Positions 15,269 to 22,657 of a stretch of 64,000 nucleotides of DNA are shown piece after piece. Source of the DNA: Sphingobium soli (lineage in GTDB: Bacteria > Pseudomonadota > Alphaproteobacteria > Sphingomonadales > Sphingomonadaceae); the NCBI RefSeq assembly GCF_020782245.1, contig NZ_JAJGNP010000009.1, forward strand, positions 1-64,000, read 5' to 3'. Within the stretch, counting starts at the first letter, position 1, and each line of letters starts with the position of its first letter. The notes under the pieces are model-generated. The model did no database searches. It was not told where the DNA came from and worked only from the letters and a program-made list of their open reading frames with translations. A program made the translations under genes and the position numbers.

Positions 15269-15332
15269 TTCCCGATCGGGAATATGGCCCTCCTATCGAT
15301 CTTCTGCCGCCGCAATCATTCCCGATCAGGAA
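15269..15332. repeat. Pair of TTCCCGATC palindromes
   Basis: TTCCCGATCGGGAA (15269-15282) is perfectly palindromic and TTCCCGATCAGGAA (15319-15332) is one base off. They are 50 bp apart centre to centre, about five helix turns, in the gene-free stretch 15211-15376. The spacing suits a dimeric HTH protein binding on one face; the HipB-like protein upstream is the obvious candidate, but their place after its gene is unusual. Confidence 0.55.
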
Positions 15333-15376
15333 CATTTTTTGCGTTGCCGTGCGTACATCCTCGACAATTTGCTGTT

Positions 15377-15613
15377 TCAGCCTTCAACCAGCCGCCTCAG
15401 GCAGCGATAGGGGATGAATGTCGATCTGCCGATCTTGACGGTCTCGATCTCGCCGGACTTGATTAACTCGTAAAGCGTCGATCGGGGGATGCCTGTGAGC
15501 TTCACCGCCGTGGAGACCCGCACGCTGATCGGCTCGGCCGGCAATGTCTCCAAAGCGGCAAGGGCTTCCTGCCTCGCCTGCCTGCGCTCTTCGATGGTCG
15601 GTGATCTCGTCAT
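15377..15613 (-). CDS. Excisionase-type helix-turn-helix protein
   Basis: A 78-residue DNA-binding protein. Residues 30-75 form a MerR/AlpA-like winged helix: VRVSTAVKLTGIPRSTLYELI, then a basic wing (KIGRSTFIPYRCLRRL). Such proteins act as excision factors or small activators in integrative elements. Its ATG overlaps the stop of the preceding 81-codon gene by 4 bp, so it ends the leftward trbI-remnant operon. It is encoded inside the element whose integrase is at 17892, so an Xis-like role is plausible. Confidence 0.8.
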   Translation of the reverse strand: MTRSPTIEERRQARQEALAALETLPAEPISVRVSTAVKLTGIPRSTLYELIKSGEIETVKIGRSTFIPYRCLRRLVEG

Positions 15614-15855
15614 GGCCGTGATCGCAGGCGACTGAGCGTCATGGCGTACCCCCTCCTGCTAGCCAGCCTCTCGAACGCGGCTGCATGCAAGGGTTCGCTA
15701 CGCTGGAACGAGGTCCACTCGCCGTTGTCGGGCGCATAGCGGTATTCCTTGGTGCGATGGACACCGGGTGTCGATGCCATCAGCCGCCATCCGGCGACAT
15801 GCAGGGCATCCAGATTGCGGCGTGTCCCGGTGCGGGAAGCGTAGGCAATCATCAT
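15610..15855 (-). CDS. Small element-borne protein, probably truncated
   Basis: An 81-residue protein starting at ATG 15855, which overlaps the DUF2274 stop (ATGA). The opening MMIAYASRTGTRRNLDAL and VHRTKEYRYAPDNGEWTSF resemble the N-terminus of a longer protein carried next to trbI in sphingomonad elements (from memory). The sequence ends abruptly in ASRRGYAMTLSRLRSRP, overlapping the next gene. A real C-terminal loss is likely but not certain. No function can be given. The upstream reading frame (to 16095) is a shadow of DUF2274 and is not used. Confidence 0.55.
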   Translation of the reverse strand: MMIAYASRTGTRRNLDALHVAGWRLMASTPGVHRTKEYRYAPDNGEWTSFQRSEPLHAAAFERLASRRGYAMTLSRLRSRP

Positions 15856-16073
15856 CGCACCGGGACACGCCGCGAGCGCAGGAAGGCCCGGTCGCTTTCG
15901 AGGAATGCGGCCAGCATTGCTGGAATGAGTTCTGCAATCGGCTCTTCGCGCCCATAGGATTCTGCATAGAGCGCGGCATAGTCCTGGAGCATTTGATGCA
16001 AGTCTGGCGTGACGGCGATGGACAGCTTGATCGCCGTCCTGTCCGGCAGCTTGGGGAGCTTGAGTTCCGGCAT
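15852..16073 (-). CDS. DUF2274 protein, conjugation-operon companion of TrbI
   Basis: A 73-residue protein with the DUF2274 pattern: a basic start (PELKLPKLPDRTAIKLSIAV), then TPDLHQMLQDYAALYAESYG and IAELIPAMLAAFLESDRAF. Members follow trbI in Trb-type (IncP-like) transfer operons; their role is unknown, though the shape suggests a ribbon-helix-helix-like fold. AGGAGG is 5 nt before the ATG. It lies 9 bp after the trbI stop and overlaps the next gene by 4 bp, keeping the ancestral gene order. Confidence 0.85.
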   Translation of the reverse strand: MPELKLPKLPDRTAIKLSIAVTPDLHQMLQDYAALYAESYGREEPIAELIPAMLAAFLESDRAFLRSRRVPVR

Positions 16074-16082
16074 GTGTTCCTC

Positions 16083-16445
16083 CTAATTGCGCCACGGCGC
16101 GAGTATGAGATCACGGTGCACGATCAGCCGCACCGGCGCGCCAGGCCGGATCGTGATCGTCGGCTGGATAGCCAAATTGCGGGATGTGATCTGGTCGCCG
16201 GCGCGCGACACGTTCTGCTGCGTCGACTCCCGGATCGCCTGGACAAGGTCGCTTTCGCCGGTGAACGTCAGGTTCGCACCCACGCCGAGCAGGGTCGATA
16301 TCGCTACGCCCTTGAGCAGCGCCCATGTGTGAAAATCCACACGAGCACATGCGCCAACGCCTTTGGCCGCGAACGGCTTGGACATGCGCGTCGGCCACCC
16401 GGCCGCACGATGGCGGATCCATTTCATCTCGCACGAGGTTCTCAC
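16083..16445 (-). pseudogene. trbI: trbI remnant (C-terminal about 85 residues)
   Basis: From 16340 down to the TAG at 16083 the frame encodes the conserved end of TrbI: VDFHTWALLKGVAISTLLG, GESDLVQAIRESTQQNVSRA and PVRLIVHRDLILAPWRN. TrbI is the VirB10-like channel protein of the mating bridge and is normally 350-450 residues, with an N-terminal membrane helix and a proline-rich span; all of that is missing. Residues before 16340 in this frame are unrelated sequence created by the deletion junction. With trbG/trbF absent too, this is clear decay of a conjugation operon. DUF2274 downstream remains intact. Confidence 0.88.
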
Positions 16446-16693
16446 GCCTCGGCGCCATGCATCGATGGCGCGCCTTCAGCTTATCGCAGGTCGTCCAAGA
16501 CGCAAGCCCGGCTCTGCGGGACAAGGCGATTTAAGGCTCTGAACACGCATAATATCCTTCAAATCGAGCGGCGCCATTGCCGATGAGTTTTTCTTGTCGG
16601 GTATTTCTGAATCCGAGCGTCATGGAATGATGGCGAAATGGCTTTGGGCTGCGGATCGGCAGCTTCCGGCGTCCTCATGCATGTGGCTTTGGA
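16446..16693. other. Deletion-scar region without a gene
   Basis: No protein-like frame or RNA gene is seen between the trbI remnant and the 395-residue gene. It begins as GC-rich degenerate sequence and turns more AT-rich near 16540-16610, which may hold the promoter of the rightward gene. Confidence 0.5.
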
Positions 16694-17881
16694 GTGAAAG
16701 ACTGTCCGATGGATATGCCCACCACCCTGTTGGCCCCCGCATTGTTGTCCCGTACCGAACTTCACGCCCTGGTCTGGGCCGAACCTCTCCGCCACCTCGC
16801 AGGACGCTTCGGCATCTCGGATCAAAGTCTCGCCAAACTATGCGATCGTTTCGATATCCCGCGTCCTCGGCCTGGGCACTGGAACAAGGTCGCCGCCGGA
16901 AAGGAGATCGCCGTGCCGGCCTTGCCGCACGCAAAAGCCGGCATGGACGAGAAGATAGAAATTACCCCGCACACGGATGGTGGTGCGTCGTCAACTGCGC
17001 ACGCCGCCCTTGCCGCGGCCCGCCAAAATGGCAAAGCGGTGCGCGTGGCAGATCGGCTTTCGGCTCCGCACTCTGTCATTGCCGGCTGGCTTGCAAATCG
17101 AAGGGAGGCGATCGCCAGGGGCCGGCTGGTCTATGATATCTGGCCCAACAGGCCGGTCCGGGCCGCGCCCTTCACGCCGATCGAACGGCGTCGTCTCAGG
17201 ATATTGGACACCCTGTTCAAAGCCTTGGAAGCAGAGGAGATCGTCGTCGCCGAAACAGACCGGCATGGCCCCGTTGCGCGGTGCGGACAGGACGAGATCG
17301 CATTTCAACTCAGGCCCCGGCTTAAGGAAGTGCGCCAACTCCTTACTCTCGACGAGAGACGGTGGCATGGCTCCGGCAAGCAATACCGGCGAGAACTGGT
17401 CGAGACGGATGTGCTGGTCTTCGAGATCAAGCGCTGGTTGCCCGGCGACTTGCCCCGCGCCTGGCAGGACGGCCGCAAGGGCATGATCGAGGACAGGGTG
17501 GGCGACATACTCACCACCCTGCTTGCGGCATTCCCGATGATGGCGGCTGCGCGCGAAGAGGCCGAGGAGCGGCAGCGACTGCGGGAGACCGAGCAACGGC
17601 GCCGCCAAATCCTGGCGCAGGAGCTCAAGCTCGACCGCGACCGCTTCCGATGCTTCCTCGAGCAGGCCGGCAGATGGCGCGAAGCTGGACTGGCGCGGGA
17701 TTTCCTCATGGCGCTGCGCGCCGCGATCCCGGATTCTTCATTGGAAATTGGCGGCAGGCCTGCCGCCGAGTGGCTGGAATGGGCGCAAGCGCATGTGCAG
17801 GCCCATGATCCGCTCACACAGGGTTCGTGCGCTGTCTTCCGGTCGATCGCCGAAGTGACGGAGAGGAGCCGTGACTACTAG
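16694..17881 (+). CDS. Element-borne protein of 395 residues, unknown function
   Basis: Function not recognised. Near residues 20-60 there is a helix-turn-helix-like segment (RTELHALVWAEPLRHLAGRF, then GISDQSLAKLCDRFDIPRP, then GHWNKVAAGK), a motif shared by many plasmid- and island-encoded proteins. The middle is mixed alpha/beta and rich in arginine; residues about 265-325 form a charged coiled coil (EEAEERQRLRETEQRRRQIL). No catalytic motif is obvious. It starts at GTG 16694, ATG 16709 or ATG 16715; the ribosome site does not decide. It ends 10 bp before the convergent integrase gene. It may be a DNA-binding accessory or defence factor, which is a guess. Confidence 0.72.
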   Translation: MKDCPMDMPTTLLAPALLSRTELHALVWAEPLRHLAGRFGISDQSLAKLCDRFDIPRPRPGHWNKVAAGKEIAVPALPHAKAGMDEKIEITPHTDGGASSTAHAALAAARQNGKAVRVADRLSAPHSVIAGWLANRREAIARGRLVYDIWPNRPVRAAPFTPIERRRLRILDTLFKALEAEEIVVAETDRHGPVARCGQDEIAFQLRPRLKEVRQLLTLDERRWHGSGKQYRRELVETDVLVFEIKRWLPGDLPRAWQDGRKGMIEDRVGDILTTLLAAFPMMAAAREEAEERQRLRETEQRRRQILAQELKLDRDRFRCFLEQAGRWREAGLARDFLMALRAAIPDSSLEIGGRPAAEWLEWAQAHVQAHDPLTQGSCAVFRSIAEVTERSRDY

Positions 17882-17891
17882 GCCGGGAGCC

Positions 17892-19115
17892 TCAGGCGCG
17901 TCGGAAGTTGGGCTTCAAGACCCTCGCGCCGTCGCGCATCTCGTCGAGCTGATCCGACCAGTACTGCATCATGCGCACGCGCTCGTCCCAATATTCGCCG
18001 CGCGTGTAGGCCCGCCTTATGGCGTTGGTCTCCATATGGGCAAGCTGGCGCTCGATGGCGTCGGGATTGAACTTGCCCGTTTCGTTGAGCAGCGTCGCCG
18101 CCATCGCCCGAAAGCCATGCGCCGTCATCTCCTCCTGGCTGAAACCGAGCGCTCGAAGGGCCGCGTTGACCGTGTTCTCGGACATCGGGCGAAGCGGCGA
18201 GCGGAAAGAGGGAAAACAATATTTTCCCGTGCCCGTGAGTTCCCAGAGCTGTTCGAAGAGCGCGATGACCTGCGTGGACAGCGGCACGCGGTGCGGCCGC
18301 CGCATCTTCATCTTCTGCTCGGGGATGTTCCAGACCGAGCGGTCGAAGTCGAATTCGCTCCACTCGGCCTGACGCAGTTCGCCCGGGCGTACGAACAGAT
18401 GCGCCGACAGCCTGAGCCCGAAGAGAGTGATGGCGTGGCCGGTGTACCCCTCGATGGCGCGCATCAGTTCGCCCGCGCCCTTGGGCGTAGTGATGGCGGC
18501 GAGATGCTTGGCCTTGGGAACCGTCAGCGCGCCGCGCAAATCGCGGGATGGATCCATTTCGGCGCGCGTGGTGGCGATGGCGTAGCGGAACACGCGACCG
18601 AGGACGCTGCGCATCCGGCGCGCGCTTTCGTAGCGTCCGGTGGCCTCGATCGAGCGGAGCACGGCCAGCGCTTCCTGCGGGGTGATCTTGGCTACCGGAC
18701 GGCTGCCGATCCTGGGATAGGCCTTGGCGAGCAGCCAGCGGATCTTGCTGAGCGTGACCTCCGACATGCCCTCGCGTTCCTGCTTGGCGACCCATTCCTC
18801 GGCGACCAGCTTGAAGCTGTTTTCCTCGGACAGCATTGCGCGCGCCTCGGCGAGCTTGGCTTCGTGCGAGGGATCGAGCCCGGCCGCGATCAGCTTGCGC
18901 GCCTCGTCGCGCCGCTCGCGCGCATCGGCGAGGCCGACGTCGGGCCAGGCGCCGAAGGAAAGCGTGCGCTGCTTGCCGAGATAGGCATAGTTCAGCCGCC
19001 AGAGCTTGCGGCCGTTCGGCTTGACGAGGAGATAGAGGCCGGCGCCGTCGGTGAGCTTATATTCGCGCTCCCTCGGCCTGGCGCTCGTGACGGTCGTCGC
19101 GAAGAGTTTTCTCAT
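17892..19115 (-). CDS. P4-type tyrosine integrase with Arm-binding DUF4102 domain
   Basis: A 407-residue integrase. Residues 1-90 are the arm-type DNA-binding domain (REYKLTDGAGLYLLVKPNGR, then FGAWPDVGLADARERRDEA). A core-binding helical domain follows (about 105-185), then the catalytic domain with the first arginine in RPGELRQAEW, HGFRAMAAT, a histidine in QLAHMETNAIRRAY and the tyrosine in that last segment. Start ATG 19115 (MRKLFATTVTSA) is where relatives begin, although no clear ribosome site precedes it; upstream in-frame codons reach the tRNA terminator. Located 150 bp from the 3' end of tRNA-Leu, the usual place for an integrase that uses the tRNA as attB. Confidence 0.93.
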   Translation of the reverse strand: MRKLFATTVTSARPREREYKLTDGAGLYLLVKPNGRKLWRLNYAYLGKQRTLSFGAWPDVGLADARERRDEARKLIAAGLDPSHEAKLAEARAMLSEENSFKLVAEEWVAKQEREGMSEVTLSKIRWLLAKAYPRIGSRPVAKITPQEALAVLRSIEATGRYESARRMRSVLGRVFRYAIATTRAEMDPSRDLRGALTVPKAKHLAAITTPKGAGELMRAIEGYTGHAITLFGLRLSAHLFVRPGELRQAEWSEFDFDRSVWNIPEQKMKMRRPHRVPLSTQVIALFEQLWELTGTGKYCFPSFRSPLRPMSENTVNAALRALGFSQEEMTAHGFRAMAATLLNETGKFNPDAIERQLAHMETNAIRRAYTRGEYWDERVRMMQYWSDQLDEMRDGARVLKPNFRRA

Positions 19116-19208
19116 GGTATCGGCCCGTCCATAAGGGGCCTTCGATACCATGCAGGATACTATATTTGTTCCCGATTGGTGCCGGATTTGACCGGACGGT
19201 CTTAGCAC

Positions 19209-19229
19209 AAAAAACGGCTGAAATCAGCC
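19209..19229 (-). terminator. Terminator of the tRNA-Leu transcript
   Basis: On the minus strand GGCTG-ATTT-CAGCC is followed by GTTTTTT (the A-run at 19209-19214 on the plus strand). Stem of 5-6 bp with a U-tract, 40 bp after the tRNA 3' end: an intrinsic terminator. Confidence 0.7.
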
Positions 19230-19267
19230 ACTTTCGGGACGTACACAGACGTCGCCGGAAGAACAAA

Positions 19268-19354
19268 TGGTGCCCAGAAGAGGACTCGAACCTCCACGAC
19301 CTTGCGATCGCCAGCACCTGAAGCTGGTGCGTCTACCAATTCCGCCATCTGGGC
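19268..19354 (-). tRNA. tRNA-Leu (anticodon CAG)
   Basis: On the minus strand the acceptor arms GCCCAGA and TCTGGGC pair, followed by discriminator A and an encoded CCA (19268-19270 on plus as TGG). The D-arm region contains GAATTGGTAGACGC; the anticodon stem CCAGC/GCTGG holds loop TTCAGGT, giving anticodon CAG. A long variable arm, as in leucine tRNAs, precedes the T-arm GGAGGTTCGAGTCCTC. It reads leucine CUG codons, heavily used here. Its 3' half is the presumed integration site of the neighbouring element. Confidence 0.96.
19275..19288. other. Candidate right attachment site within tRNA-Leu
   Basis: CAGAAGAGGACTCG, identical to 13305-13318. It covers the T-loop/acceptor part of the tRNA, so recombination here leaves the tRNA gene intact. 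Confidence 0.55.
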
Positions 19355-19471
19355 ACGGGGTAGGAGGGCGCCTCTACCGGGTGGCTTTCAGGCTGTCAAC
19401 GCGAAGTCGATATTATTTTTTGGGTTCGCGCAAAAGGGCGGCTAAGGCCGCCTTGAGTCGTATTAAACAGG

Positions 19472-20239
19472 ATGAAGCTGCCCATGACTTATGCTGATGC
19501 CGCGCCGCCGGCTTATCTTGTACGGCCCGATGGGCTGGGGCTGGCTTATCGGCATGATGAGGGCGAGGGGCCGACAATTGTCTTCCTGCCGGGTTATATG
19601 TCCGACATGGAAGGTGGCAAGGCCGTGGCGTTGTCCGGTTGGGCCAGGGCGCAGGGGCGCGCGATGTTACGCCTCGATTATGCGGGCAATGGCGCGAGCG
19701 AAGGGCGATTTGCGGACGGCACACTCGCCAGCTGGTGCGATGATGTGCTGTTGCTGATCGACCGGCTGATCAAAGGATCGGTCGTGTTGGTGGGATCGTC
19801 CATGGGCGGTTGGCTGGCCTTGCTGGTCGCTCAGGCGCGCCCGGAACGCGTGGCCGGCATCGTGGGTATCGCCGCGGCGCCCGATTTCACGCAATGGGGC
19901 TTTACCGATGCGGATAAGGCGTTGCTGCATACCGAGGGGCCAATTGAGGAGCCGACCCCTTATGGCGATCAGCCCTATGTGACGACGCTGGCTTTCTGGC
20001 AATCGGGCCAGGCACTCCTGCTCCTGAAGGATGTCATCGCCATCGATTGCCCCGTGCGGCTGTTGCAGGGACAGTGTGACCCCGTCGTGCCGTGGGACAT
20101 AGCGGTGCGGACGGCCGAGCGGCTGCGTTCATCCGATGTGCAGACGCTGCTGATTAAGGATGGCGACCATCGCCTTTCGCGCGACAGCGACATCGCCCTG
20201 TTGATCCGCACTGTCGCCAGCCTGCTGGACAAATCCTGA
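19472..20239 (+). CDS. Alpha/beta-hydrolase, ABHD10-like esterase
   Basis: A 255-residue serine hydrolase. The nucleophile elbow is GSSMGG near residues 109-114; the oxyanion region is FLPGYMSDMEGGKA near residues 38-51; the acid is probably the aspartate in GQCDPVVPW and the histidine is in DGDHRLSRDSD near residue 230. The layout matches ABHD10/mycophenolic-acid-glucuronide esterase-type proteins that cleave acyl thioesters or esters. Substrate unknown. A second in-frame ATG (residue 5) is a possible start. TGATG overlap with the next gene. Confidence 0.85.
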   Translation: MKLPMTYADAAPPAYLVRPDGLGLAYRHDEGEGPTIVFLPGYMSDMEGGKAVALSGWARAQGRAMLRLDYAGNGASEGRFADGTLASWCDDVLLLIDRLIKGSVVLVGSSMGGWLALLVAQARPERVAGIVGIAAAPDFTQWGFTDADKALLHTEGPIEEPTPYGDQPYVTTLAFWQSGQALLLLKDVIAIDCPVRLLQGQCDPVVPWDIAVRTAERLRSSDVQTLLIKDGDHRLSRDSDIALLIRTVASLLDKS

Positions 20240-21105
20240 TGCTCTTTTTTCTTCCGCTGTTGCTTCAGGCCTATGATCCCGAAATCGAGGCGGTGATGAA
20301 TCGCAGCCGACGAGAAAAACAGCAGGAACAGGCCGCTGCCGCAGCTGCGGCAGCGAACCCGTCGGCGGCCCGCGGTGACGGGAAGATCCCGGTTCCCGAA
20401 AAATTCGCTGCGCCGTTCCAGGCCTGTCTCGACGCAGCGTTGGACTCGCCCGAAGCCGGGGTCACGTTTGCGCAGAAATGGCGGATCGACGGCGGCAGTT
20501 TCTACGCGCGCGATTGCATGGGGTTCGCCTATACGCGCGCGGAGCGCTGGGCGCCTGCGATCGTCGCCTTTGAACAGGCGGCCGAGGAAGCGGAACGCCA
20601 GGGGGAAGTGGCGCAGAGCGCGCGTCTGTGGGCTCAGGCGGGCAATGCTGCGCTAGCGAGCGGGGATGCTGCCAAGGCGCGGCAGGATTTTGACGCTGCC
20701 CTCGCGCGGGGCATGCCCGATGGACTGGAAAAGGGCGAGGTGCATCTGGACCGCGCGCGGGCATTGGTCGCACTGGGCGACGCGGATGCGGCGCGGGAAT
20801 CGATAGATTTCGCGCTGGCGCAGGCGTCCCGGGATCCGCTCGCTTGGCTTTTATCGGCGACCCTGGCGCGGCGGCAGGGGGAAATGCGGCTGGCGCAGGC
20901 GCACATCGCGCGGGCCGTGCAGTTATCGCCCGACGATGCCTCCGTGGCACTGGAGGAGGGCAATATCGCGATCCTGACCGATCATGAAGATGTCGCCAGG
21001 TCGGCGTGGGAGCGGGCCGTCAGAATCGCACCCGAAAGCGTTGCCGGGAAGGCTGCGGCCGATAATCTGTCACGACTACCGGCGGGCGTTGCGACCGCCC
21101 GATAA
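20239..21105 (+). CDS. TPR-repeat protein, probably exported or membrane-anchored
   Basis: A 288-residue protein. It begins with a short hydrophobic stretch (MLFFLPLLLQAYDPE) that could act as a signal or anchor, then a charged Gln/Ala-rich linker (about residues 20-45). Residues about 95-285 are repeated 34-residue helix pairs of TPR type, for example AQSARLWAQAGNAALASGD and GEMRLAQAHIARAVQLSPDD. TPR arrays are protein-docking scaffolds; no catalytic motif is visible. Its start overlaps the hydrolase stop, so the two are coupled. Partner unknown. Confidence 0.82.
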   Translation: MLFFLPLLLQAYDPEIEAVMNRSRREKQQEQAAAAAAAANPSAARGDGKIPVPEKFAAPFQACLDAALDSPEAGVTFAQKWRIDGGSFYARDCMGFAYTRAERWAPAIVAFEQAAEEAERQGEVAQSARLWAQAGNAALASGDAAKARQDFDAALARGMPDGLEKGEVHLDRARALVALGDADAARESIDFALAQASRDPLAWLLSATLARRQGEMRLAQAHIARAVQLSPDDASVALEEGNIAILTDHEDVARSAWERAVRIAPESVAGKAAADNLSRLPAGVATAR

Positions 21106-21202
21106 GAGCCAAGCGAGGCTGTCAGCAAGACTTTGTCACGGAACCGGGGCCAAGCATCGGCCGTTCGCGGTGCGCGGTGGGTCAGACAAAGGAGACAGCG
21201 AC

Positions 21203-21412
21203 ATGGACAGCAATATCAAGCGCAGCATGGCGATCGGCCTGCTGGTCGCGGGCGCGCTCGCCACCGGTGCCTGCTCGCGTGGCGCCACCGCCGGCGGACT
21301 GATCGGGGGCGCGGGCGGCGCAGTGGTTGGCGACGCGACCGGGCTGGGCACGACCGAGGGCGCGGTGATCGGCGGCACGGCCGGTGCGATCATCGGTGAC
21401 GACCGCAAATAA
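21203..21412 (+). CDS. Small glycine-zipper envelope protein
   Basis: A 69-residue protein. Signal-like N-terminus (SIMPL-independent) with a basic start and helix at about residues 8-24, then a cysteine in ATGACSRG that may be lipidated, although the -3 position is threonine rather than leucine. The rest alternates glycine and alanine (GGLIGGAGGAVVGDATG, EGAVIGGTAGAIIGDD), a glycine-zipper pattern of small envelope proteins. ATG 21203 is selected by AAAGGAG 8 nt before it. The role is probably structural; unknown. Confidence 0.78.
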   Translation: MDSNIKRSMAIGLLVAGALATGACSRGATAGGLIGGAGGAVVGDATGLGTTEGAVIGGTAGAIIGDDRK

Positions 21413-21417
21413 GGTCT

Positions 21418-22119
21418 TTAGCGCAAGTAGAAGTCGACGGTGGTGACGACACGGACCTTCTTGTAGGGCGTGTCGCTGCCGCCCTCGCTGCTTTCGCCAT
21501 CACGCGCATCGATTGAGAAATACCCCTGGGTGGCGCTCTTGATCCCGCCTACGCCAGCGCCTGAATCCTTGGCGAATTGTTCGGCGGCGGCCCGGGCGTC
21601 GCGGGTCGCCGCCGCCACCATTTGCGGCTTGATGTCGTTGAGCTTGGTGAAGCTGTAGCGCATGCCGGACCCCTCCTGCAGCGTCACGCCCCGGCGGACC
21701 AAGTCGAATTGCTGCGCGACGGCCTTTTGTGCGCGCGCGATGTCGGTCGTGCGCAACAGCATCCGCTGCGTAATGGTGATCGTGTTGACCCCATTGTTGA
21801 GCCATTGATTGACGCCTGCGCCAACGGGCGTCAGGTCATCCGGTTTGAAGCCCAACTGCGTGAAATAGGCGCGCAACTCGCGCGTATTGGCATCAATCTC
21901 GCTGCGGACGCTCGGCAGGTCGAAGCCCGTTGCAGAATAGCTGATCGCCCAGGTGGCGAGGTCAGCGGTGACATCCTTTTCCGCGAGGCCCCGGACCGTG
22001 ACAGATCGGTCAGCGGCCTTGGCGCGCCGCAACCCGTCGCCCAGCAAATAGCCCCCGGTGATCGCGCCAAAAGCCAGCAGCGCCGCGCTGCCCAGAAACA
22101 CCTTGTCCCGCATGTCCAT
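21418..22119 (-). CDS. SIMPL-domain (DUF541) membrane-anchored protein
   Basis: A 233-residue protein with one N-terminal membrane helix (about residues 9-26) and a periplasmic SIMPL/DUF541 domain: SVTVRGLAEKDVTADLATWAI at its start and the segment SGAGVGGIKSATQGYFSI near the end. E. coli YggE is the reference for the family and lowers oxidative stress by an unknown mechanism; other members have oligomeric ring forms. It converges on the glycine-zipper gene with 5 bp between stops. Confidence 0.9.
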   Translation of the reverse strand: MDMRDKVFLGSAALLAFGAITGGYLLGDGLRRAKAADRSVTVRGLAEKDVTADLATWAISYSATGFDLPSVRSEIDANTRELRAYFTQLGFKPDDLTPVGAGVNQWLNNGVNTITITQRMLLRTTDIARAQKAVAQQFDLVRRGVTLQEGSGMRYSFTKLNDIKPQMVAAATRDARAAAEQFAKDSGAGVGGIKSATQGYFSIDARDGESSEGGSDTPYKKVRVVTTVDFYLR

Positions 22120-22220
22120 GATGCTGCCCCTTTCGTTCCACCGGTCGCGTTCTTATCTTGAAGCGCAGACTGTCACCCTAAAGATGAACCGTTGCTTTAT
22201 AGCGACGAACGGAGGCGGAA

Positions 22221-22655
22221 TTGCCCAAATATTTGCATAGCATGATTCGCGTTGCTGACGTCGAAAAGACCAAGGCCTTCTTCGAGTTGATCGGCCTGCG
22301 CGAAGTCCGTCGCTTCGACAATGAACAGGGCCGCTTCACGCTGGTGTTCCTCGCTGCGCCGGGGGATGAGGATGCGCAGGTGGAACTGACTTATAATTGG
22401 CCGGCCGAGGATGGCAGCCCCGCCGAAGTTTATGAGGGCGGACGCAATTTCGGGCATCTCGCCTATCGCGTCGAAAATATCTACGAAACCTGTCAGCGCC
22501 TGATGGATGCAGGCGTGACGATCAATCGCCCCCCGCGCGATGGACATATGGCCTTCGTGCGATCGCCCGACAATATCTCGGTCGAGTTGCTGCAGGACGG
22601 CCATTTGCCGCCGGCTGAGCCCTGGGCATCCATGCCCAATACAGGAGTGTGGTAA
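22221..22655 (+). CDS. gloA: VOC-family glyoxalase I-like protein
   Basis: A 144-residue protein of the vicinal-oxygen-chelate fold in two beta-alpha-beta-beta-beta halves. It starts with [20 protein letters not shown], has the [11 protein letters not shown] and VELTYNW strands and ends with the metal glutamate region [14 protein letters not shown]. Lactoylglutathione lyase condenses methylglyoxal with glutathione to S-lactoylglutathione. The start is a TTG at 22221: GGAGG lies 7 nt before it and homologues begin there; the next ATG (residue 8) would cut the first strand. Followed 2 bp later by gloB, forming a glyoxalase pair; gshA is on the same window. Confidence 0.9.
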   Translation: MPKYLHSMIRVADVEKTKAFFELIGLREVRRFDNEQGRFTLVFLAAPGDEDAQVELTYNWPAEDGSPAEVYEGGRNFGHLAYRVENIYETCQRLMDAGVTINRPPRDGHMAFVRSPDNISVELLQDGHLPPAEPWASMPNTGVW

Positions 22656-22657
22656 TC

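Larger units (their letters stand above)
13305..19288. mobile_element. Decayed integrative element at tRNA-Leu
   Basis: About 6 kb between the candidate att copies. It carries a P4-type integrase beside the tRNA, an unknown 395-residue gene, the C-terminal piece of the conjugation gene trbI with DUF2274 and two more overlapping small genes, an orphan HipB-like regulator and a Fic protein. Most transfer genes are gone, so it is probably immobile alone. Limits are inferred from the 14-bp repeat and gene content. Confidence 0.65.

Noticed and set aside
15211..15376. A hipA toxin gene after the HipB-like regulator
   Set aside because: Only a short frame exists and it has no HipA kinase motif; the following gene is on the other strand.
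16074..16095. Longer start for the DUF2274 or the 81-residue gene
   Set aside because: The frame reaching 16095 is a shifted shadow of DUF2274; the strong AGGAGG and the ATGA overlap fix the starts at 16073 and 15855.
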